The notes beneath the pieces were generated by a model. It was not told the origin of the DNA and searched no databases. It saw nothing but the letters and a program-made list of their open reading frames with translations. Both the position numbers and the translations under genes were made by a program. A stretch of 64,000 nt of DNA from Verrucomicrobiaceae bacterium (lineage in GTDB: Bacteria > Verrucomicrobiota > Verrucomicrobiia > Verrucomicrobiales > Verrucomicrobiaceae), in the NCBI GenBank assembly GCA_016713035.1, contig JADJPW010000011.1, positions 1-64,000 of the forward strand, read 5' to 3'. Of the stretch, positions 38,308 to 46,716 are shown piece after piece. Each line of letters starts with the position of its first letter. Position 1 is the first letter of the stretch.

Positions 38308-38404
38308 AATTATCGAGGTGGGTTATGCAGCTGAAGGCGGTTAAGTGCGACGCGGCAGGTGTTGAGGTCGTCGATGAAGGATGTTTGCAGGAGGATAGGA
38401 TTTC

Positions 38405-38557
38405 CTGCCAAGTGGCATCTTTGGCATGACCAGCGGCGAGTTCTTGGCTGACTTCCCAGGGGACAATGACCTCACCGATCAATTTTGCCAACGAACCCAG
38501 TCCTCCAGGCAAGACGGCGTGGAGATGAATGGCCGGGCTAGTGTTGATGACGGTCAT
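38405..38557 (-). pseudogene. truncated PIN (DUF3368-type) toxin remnant
   Basis: The first 50 codons from the ATG at 38557 match the DUF3368 PIN start (VINTSPAIHLHAVLPGGL, then LIGEVIVPWEVSQELAAGH). From about 38405 the reading frame continues only into sequence antisense to the end of the IetS gene, and the remaining PIN residues are gone. The start lies inside the 3' end of the UPF0175 gene, the normal overlap for such pairs. The truncation lies about 100 nt from the end of the Iet cassette, suggesting it happened when that cassette arrived. Confidence 0.65.
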
Positions 38558-38816
38558 GCAGCGTGCGGGCGACGTTCAGATCACTCTCCAACTCGTCCTC
38601 GCTCGTCTGCAAGGCGGAGACGCCCCAGCGACCGAGTTCAAGGAGAAAATGCACTCGTGGCATATCCGCGATCTCGGCCGCCTGGCCGGAACTGAGCCTT
38701 CCCGTGTCGAAGAGCTTCACGACCATGGCCATGCGTGCCTCGCGCTCGAACTCGCCTTCGGAAAGGTGCAGGGAGCCGAGAAGCGATTCGGGGTATGAGA
38801 TGCTCAGAGTCTTCAT
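38538..38816 (-). CDS. UPF0175 family antitoxin
   Basis: 92 residues with the UPF0175 pattern: ISYPESLLGSLHLSEGEFE, MAMVVKLFDTGRLSSGQAAE, IADMPRVHFLLELGRWGV. This family pairs with DUF3368 PIN toxins; here the partner at 38405-38557 is truncated, so the antitoxin is orphaned and may now act on another toxin or be residual. It is transcribed away from the glycoside hydrolase gene. Confidence 0.8.
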   Translation of the reverse strand: MKTLSISYPESLLGSLHLSEGEFEREARMAMVVKLFDTGRLSSGQAAEIADMPRVHFLLELGRWGVSALQTSEDELESDLNVARTLHDRHQH

Positions 38817-38879
38817 GGGCCGAGTTTATGGAACCAGAAAGGCAGTGGCAAGGTGGAGATTGGCACCCTTCCGTGATGA

Positions 38880-38900
38880 TTCGGCTAAAGCCGAAGCTAC
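38880..38900. repeat. short palindrome adjacent to the GH16-GH39 gene end
   Basis: Inverted repeat ttcggct-aa-agccgaa at 38880-38895 followed by gctac. The same unit followed by gccac occurs at 41389-41409, on the other side of the GH16-GH39 gene. Confidence 0.6.
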
Positions 38901-38903
38901 TTT

Positions 38904-41348
38904 TCAAGGCCATTCCAGCTCAACCAACGTCACTCCTTGCCGCGCGAGCGTGAAGCGGATCTCGGTATTTCCGTTCGCGGACTTGAGCTCGGTTTGATCG
39001 GAGGCAGGAGTGAGTCGGCTGGCGTCTTCCAGCAGGCGGATTTGATCGGCGGTGGGTTTTTGGGGTGAGCCAAGGGCTTGCCAGGCGATGAAGGAGTTTG
39101 AGTGGCCTTCATCAATGAGCGTGCGGATTTGCTTGGGTTTGCCGTCGGGCGTATTCGTGAGTTGAATCGTGATGCTCGCGTCGGGGCCTGGGAGGTCATC
39201 GTCGTGGTAGTGCCAGGCGAGGAGGGTGATGCGTTTGCCATGGCGGGCGGCGAAGGCGGAGACGTCGGGTTTGCTGCGGACGCCGGTGGTGATGAGGTCG
39301 TCGAGCGAGGTGGCGGCATCGCTTTGCACGGGGAGTCGGTCGCCAGTCATGCGGGCGAACATGCGGAAGACATTGAGCACGGGTTTGTCGATGCCATTGG
39401 TGGCGAGTGAACGGAAGCCGGCGAAGTAGGGCTGCGCCTCGAACTCAAAGGACCAGGTGAGTGCTCCTTCGAGATTCACGCCATGCTTCGCGGCGAGGTC
39501 GAGCTTGCGTGGGAAGATGGCGGCGGTGTAGCTGGAATACATCGTGCCGTTGCGATAGTCGCGGTCCGCGCCCTTGCACGCGGCGCAGCCATCGGGATCG
39601 GACTCGCCGATGATGATGGGCTTGTCTTTGACCTCGGGATGGCTGGCGATCACAGCGAACGCTTCATCGATCTCGCGGAGCTGATTGGCGATGCCCATGC
39701 GCACATGTCCATCGGCCTGCTTGGGGCTGCCTTTGGCATGGAAGGAGATGAAATCGAGCGGCGTGCCCTTTTCGCCTGTGGCTCGATTCGTGCCTTTGAG
39801 GCAGTGATTGAGAAAGGCCTCCAGGAAGTCGCCACCCTTCCCACCGGCGAGATCCGGCCCGCCGACCTTCGCTCCGGGAATGGCGCGACGCACGGCATGG
39901 ATGGCGTGGTCGTGCAGCTTGAAGAACTCCTCCCGCGTGCCGCGCCAGTAGTCGATGTTCGGCTCATTCCACGTCTGCCAATACCAGCGCAGCACCTCAT
40001 CGCTGCCGTAGCGCTCGACGCAGTGCTTTGCCCATTGAAAGACCAGCTCCTCCCACTTGGCGAAGTCCTTCGGCGGATACGCCCAGCCGCCAAACAGCTC
40101 TTCATACTTCGCATCTGGGAAGTGATGCCGATACGGCTCCGGCTTCACCGAAAGCGCCTGCGGCATGAAGCCGATCTGCACATACGGCCGCAGGCCTTGC
40201 TCGCGATACGTGTCAAAGATGCGATCCACGATGCTCCAATCATAGATCGCCTTCCCCGCCGCATCTTCCGTGTAAGCATTCGTCGAGCCCCACTTCAGTC
40301 CATGCTCGCCCTTGCCCGTGGTGAGCAAGCTATGCGTGCGAAAGAAGACCTCGTCCTTCTTCAACTCCCCCAGCTCGCCGAGCAACTCGCGACCATGCGG
40401 CATGTAGGCGTAGTTCGGCTCATCCGCGCCAAAGAATCGCCAAATCTGCTTCAGCGGGCCGATGGGCTTTGCAGCATCGACTTGGATGTGAACGGGAATG
40501 GTCTCCGCCACCGGCGCAGGCAACGTGCCCTCATAAACACGCACATAATCGACCACGAACTCATCTTCCTTCGTCGGGTCCTTCTCCCATTGATTCGTCG
40601 CGCCGGCCCAGACAGCCGCCTCGCAGCTCAGCTTCAGATAGCCCGGCTTTTGACATGGCCCTTTCGACGGCGTCTTGCCATCGCCCTTCTGCCCGAGCCG
40701 CATGAGATCCGTCCTGCCGACCTCTCTTCCGTCGAAGAATGCCACATAGAAGTGCTCATCCCAATACAAACCGAAGCGATGAAATCCGCCATCGCTCAAC
40801 TCTGGTGTCGGCGCGAGTTTGACCCCGGTGGAGTTGTGTTCTTTGCCATAGCCGTTCCAGTGAAAGGCCATGCCGTAGTGAGGCTCACCCGCTTGCTGAA
40901 AACTCTCCATGATGTCCGTCTCGATGCCTTCACGCGTATCGGAGCTGTTCACGTTGCCGCACATCATCCAAAACGCGGCCCAGTAGTCCGACTTCATGTT
41001 CTTCGGCAACTTCGCCCGCGCCTCGAAGTAGCCGTAACGCTGCGCAAACATCGTCTGCTTTGGATCATAGTCCTTCCGCGTCCGCACCGCCGCGCAGTCA
41101 TAGCGCAGCACCGGATCGTCGCTCAATCGGATGCCAAGATGCAACGCCCCATCGCTCACCGTCGCCAGCGACTCCACCCACCGACAACTTCCCTGTCGCG
41201 GCATCTTGGGTGCCTGCCATTTCGTGGTGTCGAGTTTGTCGCCCTCGAACTCATCGCTGAAAGTGAGCTTGAACCGGCTGAGATCGAGTTCCTGCCCATG
41301 AGCGACGGACAAGGTGAGTGCGAGGAAGAGAGCGAAGAGGCGTGTCAT
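38904..41348 (-). CDS. GH16-GH39 fusion glycoside hydrolase, secreted
   Basis: 814 residues with a signal peptide. Residues 25-275 form a GH16 laminarinase/agarase-type jelly roll with catalytic E143, D145 and E148 in GIETDIMESF. Residues 290-810 resemble GH39 with acid/base E462 in TWNEPNIDYW and nucleophile E582 in IIIGESDPDG, followed by a beta domain. The protein thus seems to combine an endo-acting beta-glucan or galactan hydrolase with an exo-type glycosidase. The substrate is likely an algal or plant polysaccharide, consistent with a sulfatase next door. It is flanked by similar palindromes on both sides. Confidence 0.8.
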   Translation of the reverse strand: MTRLFALFLALTLSVAHGQELDLSRFKLTFSDEFEGDKLDTTKWQAPKMPRQGSCRWVESLATVSDGALHLGIRLSDDPVLRYDCAAVRTRKDYDPKQTMFAQRYGYFEARAKLPKNMKSDYWAAFWMMCGNVNSSDTREGIETDIMESFQQAGEPHYGMAFHWNGYGKEHNSTGVKLAPTPELSDGGFHRFGLYWDEHFYVAFFDGREVGRTDLMRLGQKGDGKTPSKGPCQKPGYLKLSCEAAVWAGATNQWEKDPTKEDEFVVDYVRVYEGTLPAPVAETIPVHIQVDAAKPIGPLKQIWRFFGADEPNYAYMPHGRELLGELGELKKDEVFFRTHSLLTTGKGEHGLKWGSTNAYTEDAAGKAIYDWSIVDRIFDTYREQGLRPYVQIGFMPQALSVKPEPYRHHFPDAKYEELFGGWAYPPKDFAKWEELVFQWAKHCVERYGSDEVLRWYWQTWNEPNIDYWRGTREEFFKLHDHAIHAVRRAIPGAKVGGPDLAGGKGGDFLEAFLNHCLKGTNRATGEKGTPLDFISFHAKGSPKQADGHVRMGIANQLREIDEAFAVIASHPEVKDKPIIIGESDPDGCAACKGADRDYRNGTMYSSYTAAIFPRKLDLAAKHGVNLEGALTWSFEFEAQPYFAGFRSLATNGIDKPVLNVFRMFARMTGDRLPVQSDAATSLDDLITTGVRSKPDVSAFAARHGKRITLLAWHYHDDDLPGPDASITIQLTNTPDGKPKQIRTLIDEGHSNSFIAWQALGSPQKPTADQIRLLEDASRLTPASDQTELKSANGNTEIRFTLARQGVTLVELEWP

Positions 41349-41355
41349 AAAAGTG

Positions 41356-41409
41356 GCTGCGGCTTAAGCCGCAGCTTCTAGCATCAATTTCGGCTAAAGC
41401 CGAAGCCAC
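41356..41409. repeat. paired palindromes upstream of the GH16-GH39 gene
   Basis: Perfect 20-nt palindrome gctgcggctt/aagccgcagc at 41356-41375, then ttcggct-aa-agccgaa at 41389-41404 followed by gccac. The second unit recurs beyond the gene's other end at 38880-38895. This looks REP-like, but no RAYT transposase is in the window. Confidence 0.6.
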
Positions 41410-41556
41410 ATTCAAAACTATGGCGGGCTGACGAGGAACGCGGATTTGATCCACGCTGACTTTCACCATTACTCATCATGCCAAGCAACTTGTCCGCGAA
41501 GAGCCACCCGAGTCTTGCCTGCGTTGAAGTTCGCCCGTCTGAGCGTGGGTTTGGAA

Positions 41557-43107
41557 TCAACGACTCCGTCCTCGTGCAATGTCTGCCTTCAGCGCGGTGA
41601 AGAGTTCCTTGGCTTTGTTGGGCTCTTGGGTGAAGACGTTGATGGTCTCGCCCGGATCGGTGCGGAGGTTGTAGAGTTGGAACTTGTCGATGAGACCTTT
41701 GCCTTTGGTCTCGACGATGGTGTCAGGCGTTATCGTGCCGTCCTTCACGGTATAGATCCAGGAGGGCAGAATGAGTTTCCAGTCGCCGTCGCGGATGGCG
41801 AGCGTGTAGGAGCCGTAGTTCACGTGGACCATGCCGTTGCGAATGGGTTGCGCGGGTTTCTCGCCGCGCAGAAGGGGTGAGATGTCGAAGCTGTCCTCGC
41901 CTGCGTCGTTCGGGAGTTTTTCATCGAGCAGCGCCGCGATGGTGGCCATCATATCGCTGAAGCAGATCAACTCGTCGCACGAGCTGCCTGCTTGGATCTG
42001 ACCCGGCCAGCTCGCGATGAAGGGCATGCGATGTCCGGCTTCGGTGAGTGCGCCTTTCATGCCATTCCACGGACCAGCGGCGCGGTGATCGAACTTTTCG
42101 ATGTCCTGCGGATACCAGACGGGGCCGTTGTCGCTGGAAAAGACGATGAGTGTGTTGTCCCGCAGTTTCAGCTTGTCTAAAGTGGTCAGCACTTGGCCGA
42201 TCATGGCGTCCACATTCATCACATAGTCGCCGTATTGGCCCGCGCTGCTCTTGCCTTTGAACTCGCTCGCGGTGGCCCACGGCGCATGAGGCGCGGGGAT
42301 GGCGTAGTAGAGGAAGAAGGGGATGTTGTTCTTGGTTCCCTGTTCTTGGTTCTTGGTTCGTTTCTCGAGCCAGGCATCTGCCTTGGCTGCAAGGGTGGAA
42401 AGATAGCCTTCGAACTTCCATCCCGGTGCCGCGAGGCCTTTGCGCCAGTGTGCGCCTTGCGTCTCGGGATTGGTCACGCCTTCGCCGGGATGGTCTTCGA
42501 TGGTTTCGGTCGGTTCGACGACGAAGCGCTTGTTCTCGATGAACGCATACGGTGCCTGTTCCGGTGCATCGAAGCCGAAGTAGTCATCGAAGCCAAAGTC
42601 CACGGGCGACATCTTCAGCGTCCCATCCGCCTGAGCAGTTGTTGACATGCCCTGATGCCACTTGCCGACGCAGGCTGTGGCGTAGCCCTGCCGCTTCATT
42701 AGCGTGGCGAGGTTCAAGCGCTGCGGCTCCGACTGGAGCATGGGCAACGGGAAATGCAGCAGTTCGTGGCCGTTGCGGGTCGTTTTTTTGGCGTCCCTGG
42801 AGTTCCAGGTGCGATACGGCATCCGTCCCGTGAGCAGGCTATACCGGCTCGGCACACAAATGGACGCCCCCGCATGAGCATTCGTGAACTTCATCCCCGC
42901 CGCCGCGAGCTTGTCGATGTGCGGCGTCGCGATCTTCGACTGCGGATTGAAGCAATGCGGATCGCCCCAGCCCATGTCATCGACGAGGATGATGAGGACG
43001 TTGGGCCGTGACGCAGGCACTCCTGCCTGCGGTGTTCCTGAAGCGCCATGCAGAACGGCCAGCGGCGCGAGAAGCAGAGCCGTGATGAGTGAGGGGATGT
43101 GTTTCAT
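41557..43107 (-). CDS. formylglycine-dependent sulfatase
   Basis: 516 residues with a signal peptide. Sulfatase S1 features: NVLIILVDDMGWGDP with metal ligands D43 and D44, and the formylglycine motif C84-V-P-S-R in ASICVPSRYSLLTGR; H and K metal-site residues follow. C84 would need a maturase, which is not in this window. Such enzymes desulfate carbohydrates of algal or animal polymers in the periplasm. The ATG overlaps the stop of a 53-codon secreted peptide gene upstream, so translation is probably coupled. A heptamer repeat lies within the gene (42328-42362). Confidence 0.9.
   Translation of the reverse strand: MKHIPSLITALLLAPLAVLHGASGTPQAGVPASRPNVLIILVDDMGWGDPHCFNPQSKIATPHIDKLAAAGMKFTNAHAGASICVPSRYSLLTGRMPYRTWNSRDAKKTTRNGHELLHFPLPMLQSEPQRLNLATLMKRQGYATACVGKWHQGMSTTAQADGTLKMSPVDFGFDDYFGFDAPEQAPYAFIENKRFVVEPTETIEDHPGEGVTNPETQGAHWRKGLAAPGWKFEGYLSTLAAKADAWLEKRTKNQEQGTKNNIPFFLYYAIPAPHAPWATASEFKGKSSAGQYGDYVMNVDAMIGQVLTTLDKLKLRDNTLIVFSSDNGPVWYPQDIEKFDHRAAGPWNGMKGALTEAGHRMPFIASWPGQIQAGSSCDELICFSDMMATIAALLDEKLPNDAGEDSFDISPLLRGEKPAQPIRNGMVHVNYGSYTLAIRDGDWKLILPSWIYTVKDGTITPDTIVETKGKGLIDKFQLYNLRTDPGETINVFTQEPNKAKELFTALKADIARGRSR
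42328..42362. repeat. degenerate heptamer tandem repeat within the sulfatase gene
   Basis: Units GTTCTTG, GTTCCCT, GTTCTTG, GTTCTTG and GTTCGTT in a row. On the coding strand they give a hydrophilic loop (KNQEQGTKNNI). Same unit as 196-237 and 49207-49241. Confidence 0.7.
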
Positions 43108-43265
43108 TTCGCTTTTGAGTTTGTCTTTGGCACATCTTGGAGCTGTTGACCATCGAGCACCATCTGGTAATCGGGATGCCTGACGACAGGCTTCTCATCG
43201 GCGGCGTGCAGCGCTGTCATCGAGGTGAAAAGAAGAGCATTGAAGAGTCGGAGTGCCTGCCGCAT
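43104..43265 (-). CDS. 53-residue secreted peptide overlapping the sulfatase start
   Basis: The ATG at 43265 opens a frame with a signal-peptide-like leader (basic, then ALRLFNALLFTSMTALHA) and a short mature part (DEKPVVRHPDYQMVLDGQQL and VPKTNSKAK). Its TGA at 43104-43106 overlaps the sulfatase ATG at 43105-43107 (ATGA). The leader, and the overlap as seen in translationally coupled pairs, support a real small gene. Alternatively it is the leftover start of a larger secreted protein. Function unknown. Confidence 0.5.
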   Translation of the reverse strand: MRQALRLFNALLFTSMTALHAADEKPVVRHPDYQMVLDGQQLQDVPKTNSKAK

Positions 43266-43358
43266 GAGTTTGAGGTCGTCACTGTGTGCAGGGGGCCGGC
43301 ATTCGCCATCTGCATTCTAGGGCGACCGATCATGAAGCGTCGCAGGCGCTTCGGTGAT

Positions 43359-44579
43359 TCACGGCAACGCCTCACGCAACACTTCGGCCAGTTGTTTTGC
43401 GGTAGGGAGACGTCCTTTGAACTCGGCGGGCAGCTTGGCTTGCAGTTCATATTCGGCGACGCCGATGGGGTTCTGCTTGGTCTTGAGGGCAAACTCCACT
43501 TCGATGTCGTCCTTCTCAGCGCAGAGGATGATGCCGATGGACGGGCGGTCGTCAGGAGCGCGTTCGGTTTCGTTGAGGAGATTGAGGTAGAAGTCCATCT
43601 TGCCCGCGTGCTCGGGCTCGAAGGGGCCGAGTTTCAGATCGAAGGCGACGAGGGCCTTGAGGAAGCGATGGTAGAAAAGCAGGTCCACGAAGTATTCCTT
43701 CCGCCCAAGCGCGAGCCTGTATTGCCGGCCAACGAAGCAGAAGCCGTAGCCGAGTTCGAGGATGAAGCTTTGAAGCCGCTCGATGAGCCTGTTCTCCAGC
43801 TCTCGTTCCTTCATGGCACGGCCAATGCAGAGGAACTCCAGGTTGTAGCGGCTCTTGAGCATTTCATCAGCCTGCTCGGCAAAGTGATCGGGCAGAGCGA
43901 GTTCAAAGTTGTGCGTCTTCTTCTCTTTGACGGCGCGCTCGAAGGCTCCGGCCTTGATTTGGTTCAGCAGCACGCTGCGACTCCAGCCGAGCTTCGCGGT
44001 GGCGCGGAGGTAGTAGAGGCGGGCGGCGGGGTCGGTGATTTTGTTGAGGATGACGAGGTGTTGCCCCCATGGAATCCTGGCAACCAATTCTCTCACAGCT
44101 TGTGAGAGTTTTTCTGGAACAGCTTGTTCCAGAGGATTGATGCCCGTATTCGTCCGAGTCTCTGTCAATTCTGCGACAGGCTGTCGCAGACTCGTCTCGG
44201 AGCCGATGGGTTCCAATTCTGCGACAGCCTGTCGCAGAATTAGCTCCAAGCCTGCCGTCCGCGTTTTGGCGACACCTTGACGCCAAAAGTTGGGGTCTGA
44301 ATAAGCAAGATAGAGCCGCTTCATGTCCCAGATGTTTCGAGCCGAAAACCCGCTCATCTCCGGGAACGCTCGCTGCAAATCCTTCGCCAAGCGCTCCACC
44401 ACGGCATCACCCCAAGCGGCGTTCTTCTGCTTCTCGACGATGCCTTGCCCGATGTCCCAGTAGAGCAGCACTAAGTCATAATTGACCGCTCGGGCGGCGT
44501 GGACACGAGCGGCGACAACTCGCTGCTTTAACTGAGCGAGGAACGTGGTGTAGTCTTGCGGGATGGGCGCGGGCTTCAT
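43359..44579 (-). CDS. DUF1016 family nuclease (PD-(D/E)XK-type), with palindrome-rich linker
   Basis: 406 residues, no signal peptide. The N-terminal DUF1016 part (LVLLYWDIGQGIVEKQKNAA, SARNIWDMKRLYLAY) is linked to the C-terminal nuclease-like domain (GRKEYFVDLLFYH, then LVAFDLKLGPFEP). The linker, residues about 98-163, contains repeated motifs (RQGVAKT, RQAVAEL, RQPVAEL, EQAVPEKL, SQAVREL), each encoded by a palindrome at 44090-44288. Members of this family occur with restriction-modification and toxin-antitoxin genes and are assumed to cut or bind DNA. Their targets are not established here. Confidence 0.75.
   Translation of the reverse strand: MKPAPIPQDYTTFLAQLKQRVVAARVHAARAVNYDLVLLYWDIGQGIVEKQKNAAWGDAVVERLAKDLQRAFPEMSGFSARNIWDMKRLYLAYSDPNFWRQGVAKTRTAGLELILRQAVAELEPIGSETSLRQPVAELTETRTNTGINPLEQAVPEKLSQAVRELVARIPWGQHLVILNKITDPAARLYYLRATAKLGWSRSVLLNQIKAGAFERAVKEKKTHNFELALPDHFAEQADEMLKSRYNLEFLCIGRAMKERELENRLIERLQSFILELGYGFCFVGRQYRLALGRKEYFVDLLFYHRFLKALVAFDLKLGPFEPEHAGKMDFYLNLLNETERAPDDRPSIGIILCAEKDDIEVEFALKTKQNPIGVAEYELQAKLPAEFKGRLPTAKQLAEVLREALP
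44090..44288. repeat. five in-frame palindromes with covarying stems
   Basis: Plus-strand arms: ctctcaca-gct-tgtgagag (44090-44108); ctggaaca-gct-tgttccag (44114-44132); tctgcgaca-ggc-tgtcgcaga (44170-44190); aattctgcgaca/tgtcgcagaatt around gcc (44215-44241); ttttggcg/cgccaaaa (44264-44288, centre acaccttga). The core aca-N3-tgt is kept in four of the five while stems differ and remain complementary. Centres are 24, 57, 48 and 48 nt apart, all multiples of three, so the coding frame is preserved. Confidence 0.85.
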
Positions 44580-44672
44580 GACGATGCCGACACTGTGAGC
44601 AGTGCCACGCTTCCCGCCAATGGGATTCTACGCCGCCGCATTCCTCATCTCCGCGAGTCTGCCCAACTGCCA

Positions 44673-46643
44673 TCACTTCTTGCCGCGCGGTTTCGCGCGA
44701 GCAGGCGTATCGCGGAGCTTCTGCCCATCGAGTGTGATCTCTTTCGTTGCATCAAGACCAACAACGCGGCTTTTGCTCGTCGCATCGGGTTGCGTGTGGT
44801 TTTCGGGATCGGTGAGGGTGTTGCCTTTCACGGTCACGCGGGTGCTGTGGCGAAGGAGGATGGCTTGGCGGTCGGGTTCGTCGTTGGGGCGGGCGAGGAG
44901 GGTGGCGCGGAGGGTGGCGCGGACGGGGGAGTTGATGACGTTGGTTTCGATGCGGGAATCCTGGATGCCGATGAGGTTCATGGCGGGGCCGCCGCTGCGG
45001 GTGATCGTGTTGCCGGTGATGATGAGGCGCTCGATCGGCGGGGTGCCGAAGCCGCCTTGTGCATTGTGGGCGTGCGCCTCGATGGCGGCATTGTGAGGGC
45101 GTGAGCTGACGTCGATGAAGGTGTTGTCGGTGATCGTGATGTCGCTGGGGATGCCGCCGACGAGGCCCATGCCGGTGTTGAGGCTGATGTTGCTGCCCAT
45201 GCGGGTGAAGGTGCAGCCGCGCACGAGTCCGGGGCCGGACATGATGAGCAGGCGCTGGAAGTTGTCCTCCCAGCGGCAGTTTTGCACTACCCAGCCTCCG
45301 CATTCGTGGTCGAGCCACTCGGCCTGCGCTTCGGCAAAGGGCGTGGCGTCTTGATCGAGGGTGAGTTGGTAATCCTGGTGCGAGATGAGCTTCGCCTCGC
45401 CGAGCAGCGCACCGTTTTTGCGATGGATAAAGCGCAAGCGGTCGCCAGCACGGGCGTTGCGGAGCGTGGGAAGCAGCGCGCCATTTGTCTCCAGCGTGAC
45501 CTGTTTGCCGGACACGGATTTCACCTTGCCCCAGATGCCGTGGAAGTTCTGCAAATCATCGGCGGTGTGGCGGATGGTGACGTTGTCCATCACGCAGCCA
45601 TATCGCGTGGAGCGGCAGAGGAAGCCGTCCGCGCCTTTCCACTGGCTGCTGCCGGGTCGCGGGCCGAAGTAGCAGTCCTTCCACAGATGTGCGCCATCGC
45701 CGCCGCTCTCGCTGGGGCCGCCTTTGGCCACATATACGCTGACGCCGTGCAGGGTGATGTTCGCCGAATCATCGAGCACGATGGCTCCCGTGCCGGTGTA
45801 GAGGCAGGAGAGGCCATCGCCCACGCGCACCACCCCGAGGTCGCCATACGCACGCTCCCAGTTCGCATCGTGAAGGCGCTCCATGAGCTGCGGTTCGAGC
45901 ATGTTCACCCAGTAACGCCCGCCCTCGGAAGGCGTGATGTCTTTGTAGCGCAGCTTCCGCACACCGGCCTGCATGTCGTAGAGCGGCACGCAGAAGCGGC
46001 CGTCGCTCTTGAAGGGAAACAAGCGCTGCTCGTCGGCCCCCTTGTAGCTCGTGGGCACCACCACGCCGGGCGAGGGCTGGATTTCAAAGCGATTGCCCTC
46101 GCGGTCGATGCGCGTGATGCGGCCCTCGATGCAGCCGCGTGTGCCGCGGTCGATGATCGCGCCGCGCAGCACGAGGTTGCGGCAGTTGCGAAAACCCACG
46201 CAGCGATGCCCCGGCGGCATCTGCTTGTCATCGAGATCGAACCAAAACGTCGCGCCCGTGGCATCGATCACGAAGGGATGCGCGGCATCGCGCTGCATGT
46301 TTTCGAAGCCCAGTGGAAAAATCACCTTCGCCCCCTGCCAGCGCTCCTGGCCGAAGCGATAGTCCCCCGGAGCCAGCGTCACCGACTCCGCCCCCGCCTC
46401 AAACGCCTTCATCACCATCGGCATCACACCTTTGCCCAGCTCCCGCTGCGCCTCCTTCTCCGCCTCCGTGAACTGCGGCCCGGCGGGCAGATCAAAGCCG
46501 AAGCGATACTCCTCCGGCGATGGCGACTTCGATTCCAAGATCGCACGTTGATGCGGCGAGAGGTGATCGCGAGCATCGGAGGCATGGAGCGAGGTGAGCG
46601 TAACGAACAGCAGGGAGGTCAACGACAAGGCGGTTTTCAGCAT
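44673..46643 (-). CDS. secreted right-handed parallel beta-helix protein
   Basis: 656 residues from the ATG at 46643, which opens a signal peptide (MLKTALSLTSLLFVTLTSLHA); an ATG at 46664 is possible. The rest is a beta-helix of the pectate-lyase/PbH1 type with stacking ladders: NITLHGVSVYVA, GCVMDNVTIRHTADDLQNF, CGGWVVQNCRWEDN, SDITITDNTFIDVSS, RLIITGNTITRS, RVTVKGNTLTDPE. Such folds bind or cut acidic or sulfated polysaccharides. No catalytic residues can be named. It fits the surrounding polysaccharide-degradation genes. Confidence 0.75.
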   Translation of the reverse strand: MLKTALSLTSLLFVTLTSLHASDARDHLSPHQRAILESKSPSPEEYRFGFDLPAGPQFTEAEKEAQRELGKGVMPMVMKAFEAGAESVTLAPGDYRFGQERWQGAKVIFPLGFENMQRDAAHPFVIDATGATFWFDLDDKQMPPGHRCVGFRNCRNLVLRGAIIDRGTRGCIEGRITRIDREGNRFEIQPSPGVVVPTSYKGADEQRLFPFKSDGRFCVPLYDMQAGVRKLRYKDITPSEGGRYWVNMLEPQLMERLHDANWERAYGDLGVVRVGDGLSCLYTGTGAIVLDDSANITLHGVSVYVAKGGPSESGGDGAHLWKDCYFGPRPGSSQWKGADGFLCRSTRYGCVMDNVTIRHTADDLQNFHGIWGKVKSVSGKQVTLETNGALLPTLRNARAGDRLRFIHRKNGALLGEAKLISHQDYQLTLDQDATPFAEAQAEWLDHECGGWVVQNCRWEDNFQRLLIMSGPGLVRGCTFTRMGSNISLNTGMGLVGGIPSDITITDNTFIDVSSRPHNAAIEAHAHNAQGGFGTPPIERLIITGNTITRSGGPAMNLIGIQDSRIETNVINSPVRATLRATLLARPNDEPDRQAILLRHSTRVTVKGNTLTDPENHTQPDATSKSRVVGLDATKEITLDGQKLRDTPARAKPRGKK

Positions 46644-46678
46644 GAAAATAGAAGAACGTGGCAAGGTGTGGCTTCAAG

Positions 46679-46703
46679 AAGACGAAAGAGCTGTTTTCGT
46701 CTT
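46679..46703 (-). terminator. inverted repeat between the SGNH hydrolase and beta-helix genes
   Basis: Nine-base arms aagacgaaa at 46679 and tttcgtctt at 46695 around a 7-nt loop, just after the SGNH stop. No T tract follows, so intrinsic termination is doubtful; processing or transcript-end protection is equally possible. Confidence 0.35.
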
Positions 46704-46716
46704 TCCCGGCTCTACT

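Noticed and set aside
39483..41381. Long plus-strand open frame of 632 codons
   Set aside because: It is antisense to the GH16-GH39 gene; its translation is Arg/His/Leu-rich with no domain, typical of a shadow frame in GC-rich coding DNA.
43137..44105. Plus-strand frame of 322 codons
   Set aside because: Opposite the DUF1016 gene, which has a clear family match, and it also covers the small peptide gene.
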